Source: Bacillota bacterium | GTDB taxonomy: Bacteria > Bacillota > Sulfobacillia > Sulfobacillales > Sulfobacillaceae | NCBI GenBank assembly: GCA_021821465.1 | Contig: JAKACM010000023.1 | Location: forward strand, 1-53,589 | Direction of reading: 5' to 3' | Length of the DNA stretch: 53,589 bases | Shown here: positions 50,572 through 53,589 of the stretch, piece by piece | How positions within the stretch are numbered: the stretch's first letter is position 1 | Layout: each line of letters begins with the position of its first letter | Notes under the pieces: generated by a model | What the model was told of the DNA's origin: nothing | The model's input: only the letters and a program-made list of their open reading frames with translations | Database searches by the model: none | Made by a program: the position numbers and the translations under genes

Positions 50572-52173
50572 ATGCAAGATGAGTCGGAACAACAAGGATT
50601 TTTGAACGTCACGGATGCCATTTTTGGACCTTGGGATCGGTCGGATGCCGAAGAGAGGCCGGCGGTGGTTTACCGTGATCAAATATGGTCTTACCGTCAG
50701 TTGATTGATGAAATAAACCGGGTGGGCAACGGACTTCTCAAAATGGGTGTAGAGCCCGAAGATCGCATATTACTAATCGGTTATGATTCCCCATTTTTTG
50801 TGGCTATTATGTTTGGCGCCATGAAAATCGGAGCAGTTCCGGTCCCTGTTAACACCTATCTTTCTGCTCGGGACTACCGCTATTTTCTTGAGGATTCACG
50901 GGCTAAAGTGCTGGTGACTCAACCGGAAATCTGGGATCAAGCGGCTTCGGAGTCTAGTCTTGGAGTGTCTGATCTGAGATGGGTGATGCTCTTGCCCGGG
51001 CTGAAAGATGCCTTTGTGCGTCCTCAAGGATACGGAGGTCCCTTTCTTTTTTATCAGGACTGGATTGAACAGTGGGATACAAAATTAGAAGCGGCTAAGA
51101 CGCACCCCGACGACATGGCGTTTTGGCTTTACAGTTCCGGCAGCACCGGGCGGCCCAAAGGCGTGGTGCATTGTCACAAGGACATGTTGTTTGCCAACCG
51201 AGTCTATGCCCGCAACATTTTGAATGTGACGGAGCGAGACCGCCTTTACAGCGCGTCGAAACTCTACTTTGCCTATGGTCTCGGCAACGGTTCATACTTT
51301 GCCTTTGCCAACGGAGCATCAGCCGTGCTGGTTCCAGACAAGGTAGATCCTCTAAACGTTTTCACGACCCTTGAAACGAGCCATCCTTCCCTTTTCTTCG
51401 GGGTACCGACCCTTTTTAATGCCATGTTAAGGATTCCCAATTCTTATTCTCCGCAAGGGCTGAGGGCTTGTGTTTCCGCCGGAGAGCCTCTTTCCCAAGA
51501 GATTTACCTGCGCTGGAAGAACCAATTTGGGGTGGAAATTCTGGACGGTATCGGTTCCACTGAGGTTCTTCATATTTATATTTCCAATCGCCTGGGCCGG
51601 TCCCAACCCGGAACCACCGGGACCGTTGTTCCGGGTTATGAAGTGCGTATTTTCGATGAAGATCTCCAACCGGTTAAATCGGGAGACATGGGGGATTTAT
51701 ACGTCAAAGGGGAGAGCGTCGCGCCCTATTATTGGGAAAAAAGTCAGAAAACCCGGGAGAGCATGATTGGCGAGTGGTTTAAGACGGGGGACAAATACTT
51801 TCAGGATGCCGAGGGACATTTTGTGTACTGTGGCCGTTCCGATGACATGATAAAGGTGGGTGGCATCTGGGTATCACCGATTGAAGTGGAAAATGCATTG
51901 GCGGAACATCCTCTGGTCATGGAAGCGGCCGTTGTCGGACAACGTGACGAGAATGATCTGGAAAAACCCGCGGCATTTGTGGTACTGCACCCTGATGCGG
52001 CTCCTGGCCCTCAATTAGCGACCGAACTTCAGAATTTCGTAAAAGAACATTTAGCCCATTACAAATTTCCCCGCGAGATTTATTTCGTGGCGGAACTTCC
52101 CAAGACGGCGACCGGTAAAATTCAACGCTATCGGCTTCGCGAAGAGAAGTGGTTAGCAAAAACCTTGGAATGA
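50572..52173 (+). CDS. Benzoate-CoA ligase family protein
   Basis: The 533-residue adenylate-forming enzyme has FWLYSSGSTGRPKGVVHCHKDM, SASKLYFAYGLGNGSYFAF, the A5-type GIGSTEVLHIYISN, the hinge GEWFKTGDKYFQD, CGRSDDMIKVGGIWVSPIEVE and catalytic Lys in PKTATGKIQRYRLR. The SASKLFFAYGLGN pattern is characteristic of benzoate-CoA and 4-hydroxybenzoate-CoA ligases. ATG 50572 follows GAGGGG. It feeds benzoyl-CoA or 4-hydroxybenzoyl-CoA into BcrCBAD and HcrABC. Which acid is preferred cannot be decided by eye. Confidence 0.85.
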   Translation: MQDESEQQGFLNVTDAIFGPWDRSDAEERPAVVYRDQIWSYRQLIDEINRVGNGLLKMGVEPEDRILLIGYDSPFFVAIMFGAMKIGAVPVPVNTYLSARDYRYFLEDSRAKVLVTQPEIWDQAASESSLGVSDLRWVMLLPGLKDAFVRPQGYGGPFLFYQDWIEQWDTKLEAAKTHPDDMAFWLYSSGSTGRPKGVVHCHKDMLFANRVYARNILNVTERDRLYSASKLYFAYGLGNGSYFAFANGASAVLVPDKVDPLNVFTTLETSHPSLFFGVPTLFNAMLRIPNSYSPQGLRACVSAGEPLSQEIYLRWKNQFGVEILDGIGSTEVLHIYISNRLGRSQPGTTGTVVPGYEVRIFDEDLQPVKSGDMGDLYVKGESVAPYYWEKSQKTRESMIGEWFKTGDKYFQDAEGHFVYCGRSDDMIKVGGIWVSPIEVENALAEHPLVMEAAVVGQRDENDLEKPAAFVVLHPDAAPGPQLATELQNFVKEHLAHYKFPREIYFVAELPKTATGKIQRYRLREEKWLAKTLE

Positions 52174-52267
52174 AGAACAGATGCATAAGAAAGCGACCAG
52201 ATCACCACGCTGCGGACTATTAGGGAGAACCTCAAGGGGTGCACAGGGGAACTCCCTGGCAAAAGTG

Positions 52268-53061
52268 TCAATCCGGTTGAACGTGTCCGTGAAGATGATG
52301 CCATTGTGTGTCATGAACCGAATGCAGCCACGGAACTTCTAAGCGGGGATCTCGGCAAATCCGGCCTTCTTCGAGGGCATCCAAATATTCCATGTCGGCA
52401 TCCAGACGACGTTGAAATTCTCTGGCGCCGTATCCCAGGTGCCCGTGACCGGGTACGAAAATGTGAAGGTAGGGTAAAACTTTTGACAATAAGGACAGTG
52501 CGATGCGGTAGTCTTTGACAGGATCCGGTGCCGTCAGGTCTAAGAGGGGAATTTCGACATCCGAGAGCATGTCTCCCAAGATGAGTAAGCCTCTTTCTGC
52601 CAGAAATAAGGCGGCGTGTCCGGGAGCATGGGCGTTGTGCGTAATTAGTTGGGCGGTCGGGCCGGTCCACGGCAGAGTCTCACTTGCTGGCGGAAGCTCC
52701 GTGAGTTGGCCGAACAAGGTGGGATCGTGGCCCGGGGCTCTGCCTGCATCATTTCTGCGAACATGATGTCGCGGTGAGTTCTTAGACTTTGAATGGCTCG
52801 CCCTGTCGCGTAACGAGGAAGGTTGCCTAGTGCAGGGCTCCACAAAACATGGTCCCAATGGGGGTGAGTCGAGAATCCCAATTCCGTTTTCATCCCTGCC
52901 TGGCGTAAATCCACACCGAGCATCATGAGTTCTTGTACGGTAACGGCCGGATCAATCACCAGCACGTTGTGATTTAAGCCTTCGATCACAACAGAATTGG
53001 TCAGATAAAGTGAGCTGGAGGCCACATACGCTCCTGGGGCAATTTGTACGAGTCGAAACAT
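52268..53061 (-). pseudogene. Metallo-beta-lactamase-fold hydrolase, frameshifted
   Basis: The N-terminal half reads from ATG 53061 (GAGGTG upstream): MFRLVQIAPGAYVASS, VLVIDPAVTVQELM and the zinc motif STHPHWDHVLW. Near 52740, in a CCCCGGG-rich stretch, the reading continues in a second frame, GHDPTLFGQLTELPP, then the second-His region AHAPGHAALFL, LILGDMLSD and FVPGHGHLG to 52268. Both halves are collinear parts of one MBL hydrolase of about 260 residues. A one-base indel, real or a sequencing error, separates them. Function of the intact form is unknown. Confidence 0.75.
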
Positions 53062-53383
53062 GACAACACCTCAATATTCGTTGATGGTATTACTGCTAAA
53101 TGTCTTTTGGACAAAAGTGTGTTCAGTCCGGATATATGTCGGGACTGAACATGCCATGATTACAAGGCAATGGGGTGAGCATACCAGGAAATGGGGCAGG
53201 GAGGATTAAACGCAAAAAATCCTGAGTCAGAATAACAGCGGCATTCATCGCAATCGTAAACACTTGTTTGAGGAGAATAATATAACATCCATAATCGGTT
53301 AAGTCACGTGATAGGGGTGAGGCCCCCAGGTCCTCGGCAAAGTTAGATTGCGACAATTATGACAATATCATGATGAAAATCGG
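53062..53383. other. 322-nt intergenic region
   Basis: No gene supported. It carries the second copy of the 44-nt dispersed repeat and leads into a group II intron. Confidence 0.4.
53283..53326 (+). repeat. Dispersed 44-nt repeat, copy B
   Basis: It matches 21443-21486 at 39 of 44 positions, starting TAACATCCATAATCGGTTAA and ending GTGAGGCCCC. It lies upstream of the group II intron and outside genes. Confidence 0.7.
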
Positions 53384-53589
53384 TGCGAGGCCCACTCAGA
53401 AGGGTGGGCACGGTAAGCGATGATGTTTCCGACCTGAAGACATGTCAAACCCCCGGTCGCTGGCGACCGGTCCCACGTGCGACTGGCAGGTACAGAAGCT
53501 TGCAGGTGAAAGTCCTGCTCCTGCGAATTACCCCATTCAAGTGGGATAGCCAAGAGTGGCAGGGTGTCCGGAGTAATCCGGAATCTGGT
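53384..53589 (+). mobile_element. 5' end of a group II intron, running off the window
   Basis: The right edge has hallmarks of a bacterial group II intron domain I: GCAGGTGAAAGTCCTGC (53501-53517 area), AGCCAAGAGTGGCAGGGTGTCC and GGAATCTGG. Possible 5' boundaries are GTGCGAG at 53384, followed by a GCCCAC...GTGGGC stem, or GTGCGAC at 53477. Between them is a perfect 8-bp hairpin CCGGTCGC/GCGACCGG. The intron-encoded reverse transcriptase would lie outside the window. Confidence 0.7.

Noticed and set aside
1..53589. CRISPR arrays, rRNA and tRNA genes
   Set aside because: No regularly spaced repeats, no rRNA sequence and no cloverleaf-compatible T-arm were found; GGTTCAAG near 6373 lacks a pairing stem.

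Overview
The window (53.6 kb) looks like a chromosomal accessory region of a moderate-GC Gram-positive bacterium. Nearly every gene has a strong Shine-Dalgarno site of the GGAGG type and GTG/TTG starts are common. Gene content (ATP-dependent benzoyl-CoA pathway, PaaX and PAS-LuxR regulators) would suit a Firmicute such as a Sulfobacillus-like lineage, but the taxonomic call is inference.

Region 1 (1-10.6 kb) is clearly AT-richer than the rest and starts in truncated genes. It holds a compact biosynthetic cluster: a 26-codon peptide gene with a near-perfect ribosome binding site, an attenuator-like hairpin, a radical SAM/SPASM enzyme, a TetM/EF-G-like ribosome-protection GTPase, a SAM methyltransferase, a MccF-type S66 peptidase, an MFS exporter, a 442-residue protein I do not recognise, and an ATP-grasp ligase. 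Together they read as an undescribed ribosomally encoded peptide-derived antibiotic system with two self-protection genes.

Region 2 (10.6-13.3 kb) is a transposon graveyard: a frameshifted Tn3-family transposase, a truncated IS21-type istA with its terminal repeats inserted into it, and a zinc-ribbon IS transposase broken by a stop and frameshifts.

Region 3 (13.3-52.2 kb) is a large aromatic-degradation island. It encodes a TetR regulator, then dch-oah-had-bcrC-bcrB-bcrA-bcrD-ferredoxin (benzoyl-CoA to 3-hydroxypimelyl-CoA), two hotdog thioesterases, divergent PaaX and acyl-CoA ligase genes, an MFS transporter, a PAS-LuxR regulator and a hemerythrin. These are followed by hcrC-hcrA-hcrB (4-hydroxybenzoyl-CoA reductase) translationally coupled to a two-subunit aconitase-family dehydratase, a PaaK-type ligase, a LeuA-type acyltransferase, IorA, an IorB-ferredoxin fusion, KorABC, and finally CoA-transferase, enoyl-CoA hydratase, SDR, DUF35 protein, thiolase, PrpF isomerase, MFS transporter and a benzoate-CoA ligase.

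The most interesting inference is that the LeuA-like, LeuCD-like and PrpF-like genes plus the Bbs-like beta-oxidation genes form a complete, carbon-balanced route from phenylpyruvate (or 4-hydroxyphenylpyruvate) plus acetyl-CoA, through benzylmalate, benzylmaleate and phenylitaconyl-CoA, to benzoyl-CoA (or 4-hydroxybenzoyl-CoA) plus succinyl-CoA. HcrABC and BcrCBAD would then finish the job. No fumarate-adding glycyl radical enzyme and no LeuB-type dehydrogenase is present, which fits this model better than toluene degradation or ordinary 2-oxoacid chain extension.

Region 4 (52.2-53.6 kb) has a frameshifted metallo-beta-lactamase-fold gene, a second copy of a 44-nt dispersed repeat, and the 5' end of a group II intron running out of the window.
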